Assembly: GCA_002295325.1 (NCBI GenBank)
Contig: DBGA01000004.1
Span: forward strand, 1 to 5,833
Direction: 5' to 3'
DNA: 5,833 nucleotides
Source: Ruminococcaceae bacterium UBA866
Lineage (GTDB): Bacteria > Bacillota > Clostridia > Oscillospirales > Ruminococcaceae
Positions 1 through 5,799 of the stretch are shown piece after piece (the first letter of the stretch is position 1; each line of letters starts with the position of its first letter). A model generated the notes under the pieces. That model was not told the origin of the DNA. It did no database searches and worked only from the letters and a program-made list of their open reading frames with translations. A program made the position numbers and the translations under genes.

Positions 1-1636
1 CATCAGCAGGAGTATCAGCATTTGCTCTAATATCAAGTCTTCTGAATTTGTCAGCCCATGCCATCAAACGGTCAAAGTCACCTGAAATAGAAGCCTCAAC
101 AGTTGGAAGAGCTGTTCCATAGATGTTACCTGTTGAACCGTCTAGTGATATGAAATCCCCTTCAGTAAAGGATTGTCCACCAAGTGAGAAAGTTTTAGCA
201 TCTTCGTCGATCGAAATTTCGCCACAACCAGATACACAGCAAGTGCCCATACCACGAGCAACTACTGCTGCGTGAGATGTCATACCGCCACGAGCTGTAA
301 GGATACCTTGTGCAACGTGCATACCCTCGATATCTTCAGGAGAAGTCTCCAAACGAACAAGGATAACAGGCTCACCTTTTTGAGCCATATCAACAGCAGC
401 CTCAGCAGTGAATACAACCCTACCACAAGCAGCGCCAGGAGAGGCAGGAAGTGCAGAACCAATTGGTTTTGCAGATTTCAGAGCCACTGAATCAAATTGT
501 GGGTGAAGAAGAGCATCAAGTTGTTTTGGATCAATCATCAAAACAGCTTTCTCTTCTGTAATCATACCCTCATCAACCAAATCGCAAGCGATTTTTAGCG
601 CAGCAGCTGCTGTACGTTTACCATTACGAGTTTGTAGCATATAAAGTTTACCTTCTTCGATAGTAAACTCCATATCCTGCATATCGCGGTAATGTTTTTC
701 AAGGGTATAAACAATTTTATAGAATTCATCATAAATAGCAGGATTCTCGGCTTTTAGTTGGTCAATTGTGAACGGTGTTCTTACACCCGCAACAACGTCC
801 TCGCCTTGAGCGTTCATTAGGTATTCTCCATAAAGTTTGGCTTCACCAGTTGAAGGGTTACGAGAGAACGCAACACCAGTTCCAGAAGTGTCGCCCATGT
901 TGCCAAATACCATTGCTTGGATGTTTACAGCAGTACCCCAGTTTGATGGGATATCATTCATACGTCTGTAGTAGTTTGCACGAGGGTTGTCCCATGAACG
1001 GAAAACTGCTTTAACAGCGCCCATCAATTGCTCTTTTGGGTCACTTGGGAAGTCTGAGCCAATTGCGGATTTATATTCAGCTTTAAAGAGTCTAGCTAAT
1101 TCTTTTAAATCATCAGCAGATAAATCAGTATCAAGAGTGACTCCTTTAGCTTCCTTCATTTTGTCAATTAGTACTTCAAAATGTTTTTTGCCAACTTCCA
1201 TAACAACGTCAGAATACATTTGAATAAAACGACGGTATGAGTCATAAGCAAAACGAGGATTGCCTGTTTTTGCTGCAAAGCTTTCAACAACATTATCGTT
1301 TAAACCAAGGTTAAGGATAGTATCCATCATACCTGGCATTGAAGCCCTTGAGCCTGAACGAACAGAAACGAGAAGTGGATTGTCTAAGTCACCAAATTTT
1401 TTTCCGCAAATTTTTTCAAGCTTTGATATATACTCCATGATCTCGGCTTGAATATCATCATTGATGATTTCATTATCGTCATAGTATTGAGTACAAGCTT
1501 CGGTAGTTACCGTGAAACCTTGTGGAACGGGCATGCCAAGATTGGTCATTTCAGCAAGGTTAGCACCTTTGCCGCCTAGTAGCTCACGCATTGAGCCACT
1601 GCCTTCAGAAAAAAGGTAAACGAATTTTTTGCTCAC
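1..1636 (-). CDS. ppdK: Pyruvate, phosphate dikinase, N-terminal 545 codons (C-terminus beyond window)
   Basis: The enzyme interconverts pyruvate + ATP + Pi and PEP + AMP + PPi in the cytoplasm. In anaerobic Clostridia it serves PPi-linked glycolysis or PEP formation. The translation shows the N-terminal ATP-grasp part (GGKGANLAEM near residues 21-30, then VSVRSGSRASMPGMMDT around residue 90). Glu323 and Gln335 (in MLQTRNGKRT) are the expected ATP/metal ligands. The swivelling phosphohistidine domain follows, with catalytic His455 in GGMTSHAAVVARG. By recall, these residue numbers equal those of the Clostridium symbiosum enzyme. The Thr two residues before the His, the regulatory site in plants and some bacteria, is present. 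The frame is open to the window edge, ending in the linker (RANADTPAD). The C-terminal PEP/pyruvate barrel, about 330 residues in family members of about 875, is therefore unseen rather than deleted. The GTG start is chosen because a GGAGGAG ribosome binding site lies 7 nt upstream and the next residues (SKKFVYLF) match the family N-terminus. It is transcribed divergently from glmU. Confidence 0.97.
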   Translation of the reverse strand, partial: MSKKFVYLFSEGSGSMRELLGGKGANLAEMTNLGMPVPQGFTVTTEACTQYYDDNEIINDDIQAEIMEYISKLEKICGKKFGDLDNPLLVSVRSGSRASMPGMMDTILNLGLNDNVVESFAAKTGNPRFAYDSYRRFIQMYSDVVMEVGKKHFEVLIDKMKEAKGVTLDTDLSADDLKELARLFKAEYKSAIGSDFPSDPKEQLMGAVKAVFRSWDNPRANYYRRMNDIPSNWGTAVNIQAMVFGNMGDTSGTGVAFSRNPSTGEAKLYGEYLMNAQGEDVVAGVRTPFTIDQLKAENPAIYDEFYKIVYTLEKHYRDMQDMEFTIEEGKLYMLQTRNGKRTAAAALKIACDLVDEGMITEEKAVLMIDPKQLDALLHPQFDSVALKSAKPIGSALPASPGAACGRVVFTAEAAVDMAQKGEPVILVRLETSPEDIEGMHVAQGILTARGGMTSHAAVVARGMGTCCVSGCGEISIDEDAKTFSLGGQSFTEGDFISLDGSTGNIYGTALPTVEASISGDFDRLMAWADKFRRLDIRANADTPAD

Positions 1637-1749
1637 TTTAAAACTCCTCCAATATTAAATTGTAACTACGAAATTAAACCTGCATACATCCCGAATACAA
1701 GTCGCTTTCGTGCAGCGGTATAACACCTACGATTCTGTTCGTTGTGTAT
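1637..1749 (-). other. Leader (5' UTR) of ppdK with a locally GC-rich, possibly folded segment
   Basis: If the extended -10 at 1756-1764 is used, the ppdK transcript begins near 1749 and has a leader of about 110 nt. The part at 1681-1740 is about 47% GC, against about 20% for the 30 bases between it and the ribosome binding site. It contains short complementary stretches: CTGCA (1715-1711) with TGCAG (1684-1680), enclosing CGAA/TTCG; alternatively CGCT (1717-1714) with AGCG (1706-1703). The two pairings share bases and exclude each other. I do not recognise a known riboswitch class, and there is no terminator-like poly-U before the gene. Structure and function are inference. Confidence 0.4.
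1644..1650 (-). promoter_or_regulatory. Ribosome binding site of ppdK, fixing a GTG start
   Basis: On the minus strand this reads GGAGGAG, a near-perfect Shine-Dalgarno sequence, with 7 nt to the GTG at 1636-1634. No ATG lies at a suitable distance, so GTG is the start. Confidence 0.9.
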
Positions 1750-1755
1750 TTATTC

Positions 1756-1784
1756 ATTATAGCAAATACTATTAAAATTTGCTA
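1756..1784 (-). promoter_or_regulatory. ppdK promoter (extended -10, weak -35)
   Basis: The minus strand reads TGCTATAAT at 1764-1756, a perfect TATAAT preceded by the TGn extended -10. At a 17-nt spacing the -35 position (1784-1779) reads TAGCAA, a poor match to TTGACA, which is tolerated in extended -10 promoters. AT-rich DNA lies upstream (1785-1800). The promoter is about 110 nt from the ppdK start and overlaps an inverted repeat. Confidence 0.7.
1760..1784. repeat. Inverted repeat within the ppdK promoter, candidate operator
   Basis: The arms TAGCAAAT (1760-1767) and ATTTGCTA (1777-1784) are perfect 8-bp inverted copies separated by 9 bp. One arm covers the TG of the extended -10 and the first bases of the -10; the other covers the -35 position. 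A dimeric regulator bound here would block RNA polymerase. No regulator gene is in the window, so an operator role is inference from symmetry and position. Confidence 0.45.
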
Positions 1785-1852
1785 CATATTTATTGAAAAA
1801 GTAGAGGATATTTAGAATCTTTTTAAAAAGTGACAAACTTTATCGTTTTTAC

Positions 1853-1881
1853 TTGAAAAAGATGGTTATTATTGCAATAAT
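1853..1881 (+). promoter_or_regulatory. glmU promoter P1
   Basis: TTGAAA (1853-1858) is followed after exactly 17 nt by AATAAT (1876-1881), itself preceded by TGC, so an extended -10 is present. Each hexamer matches the sigma-A consensus at 5 of 6 bases. Poly-A/T runs upstream (1819-1851) could act as an UP element. It would drive the glmU-small ORF-prs transcript with a leader of about 60 nt. Confidence 0.65.
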
Positions 1882-1882
1882 A
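1867..1882. repeat. 16-bp perfect palindrome over the glmU promoter elements
   Basis: The sequence TATTATTGCAATAATA is its own reverse complement. It covers the -10 of P1 and the -35 of P2. It could be an operator half-site pair for a repressor, or a chance product of AT-rich DNA; no matching site elsewhere in the window was found. Confidence 0.35.
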
Positions 1883-1899
1883 TAAGTAGAAAATATAAT
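1872..1899 (+). promoter_or_regulatory. Possible second glmU promoter P2
   Basis: A perfect TATAAT (1894-1899) has TTGCAA (1872-1877, 4 of 6 to consensus) 16 nt upstream. It overlaps P1, so the two would either be tandem alternatives or only one is used. The leader would be about 43 nt. Confidence 0.4.
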
Positions 1900-1936
1900 G
1901 GAATAAATAATACACAATAGAAAATGTTTACAAAAC

Positions 1937-1943
1937 AGAGGTG
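1937..1943 (+). promoter_or_regulatory. Ribosome binding site of glmU, deciding the ATG start
   Basis: AGAGGTG lies 6 nt before the ATG at 1950. The GTG within it opens a frame three codons longer, but that start would have no ribosome binding site of its own at a proper distance. Confidence 0.8.
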
Positions 1944-1949
1944 AAATTT

Positions 1950-3317
1950 ATGCTAAATAAATCTGCTATTATATTGGCTGCAGGACAAGGCACTCGCATG
2001 AAGTCTGATAATCCAAAAGTGTTGTGTGAGGTGCTTTTTAAACCCATGATAAATTGGGTAATTGATGCTTGCAATGATGCAGGGATTGAAAACATTTGCG
2101 CTGTCACCGGCTATAAAAGTGAAATGGTGAAAAATGCGATTGAAGATAAAATAGAAGTTGCCATTCAAGAAAAGCAACTAGGTACAGGTCATGCAGTCAT
2201 GATGGCAAAGGAATTCTTGGAAAAGAACGCTGATGGTGACGTAATTGTACTAAACGGAGATGCTCCGTTTATAGATATATCTACCATTGAAAGTGCTTAT
2301 GATATGCACAAAAAGCAAAATAACGCAGTAACTGTTATTACCGCTAGGCTAGATAATCCTATGGGCTATGGCAGAATTTTGAGGAACCATAATGGAATTG
2401 AGCGTATCGTTGAGCAAAAAGATGCTTCAACTGATGAACTTATGATAGACGAAGTCAACTCCGGTGCATACTGGTTTAACGTACGTTATCTTTTAGATGT
2501 GCTATTTGAGGTTGACAATTCAAATGCACAGGGTGAATACTATCTTCCCGATACCATTGCATTGTCACTAAAAAAAGGCCGCAAGGTAAATGCCTATATT
2601 TCACAAAATCCTGACGTAATCCTTGGCGCAAATTCAAGAAAGGATTTGCTAAACTTAAATAATATTGCAAAGCAACGTGTTCTTGATAATCATATGGAAA
2701 ACGGTGTTGAATTTGTTAGTCTTGATGGAGTCATTGTTTCAAAAGAGGTGAAAATTGGAAAGGGTACTGTTATTTTGCCGGGTACAATTCTGCGTGGGAA
2801 TACTACCATCGGCTGTGATTGCGTCATAGGTCCAAACAGTCTAGTTGAAAACTCAATAATAGCAGAGCGAACAAAGCTCAATGCAACACAATGTTATAAC
2901 TCGCAAATTGAGTCAGATGTTTCAATCGGTCCATTTTGCCATATTCGCCCCAATTCACACATTATGAATGGGGTGCATTTAGGCGATTTTGTTGAAGTCA
3001 AGAACTCCACTATAGGGGAAGACACACACGTTTCACATCTTACTTATGTTGGCGATAGTGATGTAGGAAAACGCGTTAACTTTGGTTGTGGGGTTGTAAC
3101 GGTAAACTATAATGGTAAATCAAAAGCCCGTTGCACAATTGGTGACGATGCGTTTATCGGTTGTAACACAAATCTAGTTGCGCCGGTAACCGTTGGCGAT
3201 AAAGGCTACACTGCGGCGGGTTCAACCATTACAGAGGATGTTCCAGAAGAAAGTCTGGCGATCGCAAGGGCAAGACAAGTGAATAAAGATGGGTATAATA
3301 AAAAACTAAGAGGATAG
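1950..3317 (+). CDS. glmU: Bifunctional GlcNAc-1-P uridyltransferase / glucosamine-1-P acetyltransferase
   Basis: This cytoplasmic enzyme acetylates glucosamine-1-phosphate and then joins it to UTP, giving UDP-GlcNAc for peptidoglycan and teichoic acid or other wall polymers. The 455-residue product has the usual family length. The N-terminal uridyltransferase domain shows LAAGQGTRMK (9-18), QLGTGHA (76-82), the metal-binding Asp104 in LNGDAP, and Asn228 in ILGANSR. The C-terminal left-handed beta-helix of hexapeptide repeats starts near residue 250. It carries HIRPNS (Arg333), Lys351, the catalytic His363 in HLTYVGD, Asn377, and NYNG with Lys392. By recall these positions coincide with E. 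coli GlmU numbering (the first Asp is one lower). An in-frame GTG at 1941 exists, but it is part of the AGAGGTG ribosome binding site (1937-1943), which lies 6 nt from the ATG at 1950. I therefore choose the ATG, giving MLNKSAIILAAG. It is the first gene of a likely glmU-orf-prs operon. Confidence 0.97.
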   Translation: MLNKSAIILAAGQGTRMKSDNPKVLCEVLFKPMINWVIDACNDAGIENICAVTGYKSEMVKNAIEDKIEVAIQEKQLGTGHAVMMAKEFLEKNADGDVIVLNGDAPFIDISTIESAYDMHKKQNNAVTVITARLDNPMGYGRILRNHNGIERIVEQKDASTDELMIDEVNSGAYWFNVRYLLDVLFEVDNSNAQGEYYLPDTIALSLKKGRKVNAYISQNPDVILGANSRKDLLNLNNIAKQRVLDNHMENGVEFVSLDGVIVSKEVKIGKGTVILPGTILRGNTTIGCDCVIGPNSLVENSIIAERTKLNATQCYNSQIESDVSIGPFCHIRPNSHIMNGVHLGDFVEVKNSTIGEDTHVSHLTYVGDSDVGKRVNFGCGVVTVNYNGKSKARCTIGDDAFIGCNTNLVAPVTVGDKGYTAAGSTITEDVPEESLAIARARQVNKDGYNKKLRG

Positions 3318-3342
3318 GTTTCAATATATAAATGATTGTATA

Positions 3343-3350
3343 AAAGGAGG
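3343..3350 (+). promoter_or_regulatory. Strong ribosome binding site deciding a TTG start
   Basis: AAAGGAGG with a 6-nt spacer to TTG at 3357-3359 is the strongest Shine-Dalgarno match in the plus-strand genes here. It supports translation of the small membrane protein and sets its start. Confidence 0.8.
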
Positions 3351-3356
3351 CTATTT

Positions 3357-3566
3357 TTGAAAAAGAAAACAAAGGTTATTATCATGATTGTAGTTTTAGC
3401 TTTGGTTGGCTTTAACTCGTGGCACTTTATATCTGACCAAAATCACAATGTTTTTTGCTATTTTGGTCTTACACTTCAAATAATCGGTGTTGTTGTGTTC
3501 ACATTTGCTAGATGCCATACTCTACTTAAAAATAAAATTTTCAAGCTAGATAATGATACTCCATAA
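3357..3566 (+). CDS. Small two-helix membrane protein of unknown function
   Basis: I do not recognise this family. A strong AAAGGAGG (3343-3350) lies 6 nt before TTG 3357, giving 69 residues. An in-frame upstream TTG at 3336 would run through that ribosome binding site and is less likely. The product begins with a basic stretch (MKKKTK), followed by a hydrophobic helix at about residues 7-25 (VIIMIVVLALVGF). A short polar turn (SDQNHN) follows, then a second hydrophobic helix at about residues 33-53 (CYFGLTLQIIGVVVFTFA), and a basic then polar tail (RCHTLLKNK...LDNDTP). By the positive-inside rule both ends would face the cytoplasm. It lies 39 nt after glmU and 72 nt before prs on the same strand, so co-transcription is likely. 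The excellent ribosome binding site and the clean helix pattern argue it is a real gene. Function cannot be inferred beyond membrane location. Confidence 0.75.
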   Translation: MKKKTKVIIMIVVLALVGFNSWHFISDQNHNVFCYFGLTLQIIGVVVFTFARCHTLLKNKIFKLDNDTP

Positions 3567-3587
3567 AGGATTCCTTAATACCTCCCC

Positions 3588-3616
3588 CTGAAACGGTCAT
3601 TTCATAACCATATCAT
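3588..3616 (+). promoter_or_regulatory. Weak candidate internal promoter before prs
   Basis: CTGAAA (3588-3593, 4 of 6) and TATCAT (3611-3616, 5 of 6) are 17 nt apart in the gap between the small gene and prs. The predicted start near 3623 would leave almost no leader ahead of the AAGGAG ribosome binding site (3625-3630), so this is tentative. Read-through from glmU is the simpler explanation for prs expression. Confidence 0.22.
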
Positions 3617-3638
3617 ATGAGAAAAAGGAGAAAAGCCG

Positions 3639-4598
3639 ATGAATCTACATGGCAAAGACATCAAAATTTTCACAGCCAACTCAAACAAAAAGGTGGCAGA
3701 ACAGATTGCAAAGGGTTTAGGTCTTCCAGTTGGACAATCTGAGGTTACAACGTTTTCTGATGGCGAAATTTCGGTCTCAATCAAGGAGTCCGTTCGTGGC
3801 TCTGATGTGTTCGTGGTACAATCGACTTCCCATCCTGTAAACAACAATCTGATGGAACTTCTTATTATGTGTGATGCCTTTAAACGTGCTTCGGCAGGTC
3901 GAATTACTGCGGTTATTCCATATTTCGGATATGCAAGGCAAGATAGAAAATCAAGAGCAAGAGATCCTATCACAGCAAAGCTTGTAGCAGATTTAATTGT
4001 GACGGCAGGTGCCGACCGTGTGCTAACAATAGATTTGCACGCTCCACAAATTCAAGGCTTTTTCAACGTGCCGGTAGACCATTTGTTAGGAGTTCCAATT
4101 TTAGCTCCTTATTTTATTGAAAAGTTTAAATATTGTAAGAATGATATTGTTGTGGTTTCTCCAGATTTAGGCTCAGTTACAAGGGCACGCAATTTTGCCG
4201 CTAAAATTAACGCTCCTCTTGCAATTGTTGATAAACGCCGTCAAAGGGCAAATGTGTGTGAGGTTATGAACATTATCGGTGATGTTAAGGGTAAAAAAGT
4301 CGTCTTAGTCGATGACATGATTGATACAGCAGGAACTCTTTGCAATGCGGCTGAGGCTGTGATTGAAAAGGGTGGAGCAATTGAGGTTTATGCCTGTGCA
4401 ACCCATGGTGTTCTATCAGGACCCGCAATTGAGCGTATCAACAATAGTGTAATAAAAGAGGTAGTTCTCCTTGACACTATTGCATTACCGGCTGAAAAAG
4501 CTTGTGATAAAATCGTACAAATCGAGGTTGGGCATGTGTTTGCCCAAGCGATTGATCGTATTTATCAAGACAAGCCTGTTTCACCTTTATTTGGATAA
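3639..4598 (+). CDS. prs: Ribose-phosphate pyrophosphokinase (PRPP synthetase, class I)
   Basis: The enzyme transfers pyrophosphate from ATP to ribose-5-phosphate in the cytoplasm, producing PRPP for purine, pyrimidine, NAD, histidine and tryptophan synthesis. The 319-residue length is typical of bacterial class I enzymes. Visible motifs are FSDGE (39-43), the ATP-binding RQDRKSRAR (100-108), DLHA (132-135) with the metal-binding His134, the flexible-loop KRR (199-201), and the PRPP-binding signature [13 protein letters not shown] (221-233) with its acidic residues. The C-terminus SPLFG is also typical. The ATG is preceded by AAGGAG (3625-3630) at 8 nt, and [16 protein letters not shown] matches the family N-terminus. 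It is the last gene before a strong hairpin, so it probably ends the glmU operon. glmU-prs linkage is known from Bacillus and relatives. PRPP synthetases of this class are usually activated by Pi and inhibited by ADP; this is family knowledge, not seen here. Confidence 0.97.
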   Translation: MNLHGKDIKIFTANSNKKVAEQIAKGLGLPVGQSEVTTFSDGEISVSIKESVRGSDVFVVQSTSHPVNNNLMELLIMCDAFKRASAGRITAVIPYFGYARQDRKSRARDPITAKLVADLIVTAGADRVLTIDLHAPQIQGFFNVPVDHLLGVPILAPYFIEKFKYCKNDIVVVSPDLGSVTRARNFAAKINAPLAIVDKRRQRANVCEVMNIIGDVKGKKVVLVDDMIDTAGTLCNAAEAVIEKGGAIEVYACATHGVLSGPAIERINNSVIKEVVLLDTIALPAEKACDKIVQIEVGHVFAQAIDRIYQDKPVSPLFG

Positions 4599-4613
4599 AT
4601 AAGCATAGTTCAC

Positions 4614-4652
4614 TATAATGGTTAGCATTTTTTAAAAATGCTAACCATTATA
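4614..4652 (+). terminator. Hairpin terminator after prs
   Basis: Two perfect 19-nt inverted arms, TATAATGGTTAGCATTTTT (4614-4632) and AAAAATGCTAACCATTATA (4634-4652), flank a single T. The stem core is GGTTAGCA/TGCTAACC, and U-rich sequence (AUUAUAUCUAUUGU) follows that core. It begins 15 nt after the prs stop and precedes the ilvE promoter, the right place to end the operon. The uninterrupted U tract of a textbook terminator is missing; the structure is symmetrical and could work in both directions. Confidence 0.7.
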
Positions 4653-4656
4653 TCTA

Positions 4657-4680
4657 TTGTCAACAAATTACTTGTCAACA
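4657..4680. repeat. Direct 9-bp repeat overlapping the ilvE -35
   Basis: TTGTCAACA occurs at 4657-4665 and again at 4672-4680, with starts 15 bp apart; the second copy contains the -35 hexamer. Tandem copies across a -35 can be binding sites for a regulator. With no regulator gene nearby, the role is inference. Confidence 0.45.
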
Positions 4681-4700
4681 CTTTAAATCGGTGATATAAT
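4672..4700 (+). promoter_or_regulatory. ilvE promoter
   Basis: TTGTCA (4672-4677, 5 of 6) is followed after 17 nt by a perfect TATAAT (4695-4700) preceded by TGA, an extended -10. This is the best promoter in the window. The predicted start near 4707 gives a leader of about 30 nt, too short for a T-box or attenuator, so leucine-type attenuation is not expected here. Confidence 0.85.
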
Positions 4701-4737
4701 AATAGATTATAAGAATAAGTAGAAAGAGGGTAAAAAA

Positions 4738-5799
4738 ATGGTTGAGATAAAAATTGAATTAACCCAAAATAGGAAAGAGAAACCAACCGACGAGTCAAAA
4801 TTAGGTTTTGGAAGATGCTTTACAGACCACATGTTTATTATGGACTATACTGTAGGGCAGGGTTGGCACGATGCAAGAGTTGTCCCTTATGGTCCAATTT
4901 CACTTGATCCATCATGTTCTGTTTTTCATTACGGACAAGAAGTTTTTGAAGGAATGAAAGCATATAAGGTTGCAAATGGCGACATACAATTATTTCGCCC
5001 AGAAGAAAACTTTAAGCGTCTAAATGTTTCAAATGAGCGTCTTTGCATTCCACAAATTGATGTTGATATGTGTATCGAGGCTCTAAGAACACTTGTAAAA
5101 GTTGATCAAGATTGGATTCCTACAAGTGAGGGAACATCACTATATATTCGTCCATTTATTATTGGTTGCGAGCCAGTGTTAGGCGTGCACCCTGCAAATA
5201 ACTATAAATTTATTATCATACTTTCACCTGTTGGTTCTTATTATGCAGGTGGACTTGCTCCGGTTAAAATCTTTGTTGAGTCAAGCTATGTTCGTGCGGT
5301 GCGTGGTGGTATCGGCAGTGCAAAAACAGGTGGTAATTATGCGGCTTCTCTAAAAGCACAGCAAGATGCCAAAGGCTATTCGCAGGTTTTATGGCTTGAC
5401 GGTATTGAGAGAAAGTATATTGAAGAAGTTGGCGCAATGAATGTATTTTTCGTAATAGGTGATGAAATTATTACACCTGCACTTCAAGGCTCAATTCTAC
5501 CAGGTATCACAAGAAAATCTTGCATTGAGATTCTAAAATCATGGGGATACAACGTAAGTGAACGCAAGATTTCAATTGATGAAGTTGAGGAAGCTGCAAA
5601 AAATGGCACTCTAAAAGAAATGTTTGGAACAGGAACAGCGGCAGTTATTTCTCCTGTTGGCGAGCTTAAATATAAAGATGAGACAATTACAATTGGCCAC
5701 AACAAAATTGGCGAGATAACTCAAAAGTTATATGACACTTTAACCGGAATTCAACTTAGCAAAAATGAGGATAAATTTGGTTGGATAGTTAAAATATAA
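4738..5799 (+). CDS. ilvE: Branched-chain amino acid aminotransferase
   Basis: This PLP enzyme moves the amino group between glutamate and the 2-oxo acids of leucine, isoleucine and valine in the cytoplasm. The 353 residues fit the longer BCAT subfamily (B. subtilis YbgE/YwaA and eukaryotic BCAT-like) rather than the roughly 310-residue E. coli IlvE type. Motifs seen are FHYGQEVFEGMKAY (63-76), YIRPFIIG (136-143), the PLP-binding Lys196 in GSAKTGGNY, IEEVGAMNVFFV (228-239) with the Glu expected to contact the pyridine nitrogen, the phosphate-binding GSILPGITR (251-259), and GTGTAAVISPVG (297-308). The human enzyme's redox CXXC at the last motif is absent. The start ATG has GAGGG (4726-4730) 7 nt upstream and begins MVEIKIELT. 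Biosynthetic versus catabolic direction cannot be told from sequence. It has its own promoter and is separated from prs by a hairpin, so it is probably transcribed independently. Confidence 0.95.
   Translation: MVEIKIELTQNRKEKPTDESKLGFGRCFTDHMFIMDYTVGQGWHDARVVPYGPISLDPSCSVFHYGQEVFEGMKAYKVANGDIQLFRPEENFKRLNVSNERLCIPQIDVDMCIEALRTLVKVDQDWIPTSEGTSLYIRPFIIGCEPVLGVHPANNYKFIIILSPVGSYYAGGLAPVKIFVESSYVRAVRGGIGSAKTGGNYAASLKAQQDAKGYSQVLWLDGIERKYIEEVGAMNVFFVIGDEIITPALQGSILPGITRKSCIEILKSWGYNVSERKISIDEVEEAAKNGTLKEMFGTGTAAVISPVGELKYKDETITIGHNKIGEITQKLYDTLTGIQLSKNEDKFGWIVKI

Noticed and set aside
1..30. Possible truncation of ppdK
   Set aside because: The frame is open and still matches the family (RANADTPAD) at the window edge, so the gene simply continues outside the window.
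272..1451. Several plus-strand open frames of 60-80 codons (272-490, 775-1014, 987-1223, 1260-1451)
   Set aside because: They lie antisense to the fully conserved ppdK reading frame, have no family resemblance and no convincing ribosome binding sites; they are shadows of ppdK.
1711..1735. T-box-like sequence in the ppdK leader (minus strand reads AGGTGTTATACCGC, resembling AGGGUGGNACCGCG)
   Set aside because: The core UGGN bulge is missing, there is no following terminator stem with poly-U, the leader is too short for a T-box Stem I, and PPDK is not an amino-acid or tRNA-charging gene.
1819..1830. CTTTTTAAAAAG palindrome as a terminator
   Set aside because: It has no GC core and lies in promoter DNA; more likely part of the AT-rich region upstream of the glmU promoter.
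1941..1949. Upstream GTG start for glmU, adding three residues (MKF)
   Set aside because: This GTG is part of the ribosome binding site for the ATG at 1950, which gives the family-typical N-terminus.
3609..3619. CATAT/ATATG symmetry upstream of prs
   Set aside because: The arms are only 5 bp with a 1-nt centre in AT-rich sequence, expected by chance and unable to form a stable hairpin.
3602..3973. Minus-strand open frame of 123 codons antisense to the start of prs
   Set aside because: The opposite strand encodes highly conserved Prs residues, including FSDGE and RQDRK; the antisense product resembles nothing known and has no ribosome binding site or promoter that I can see.
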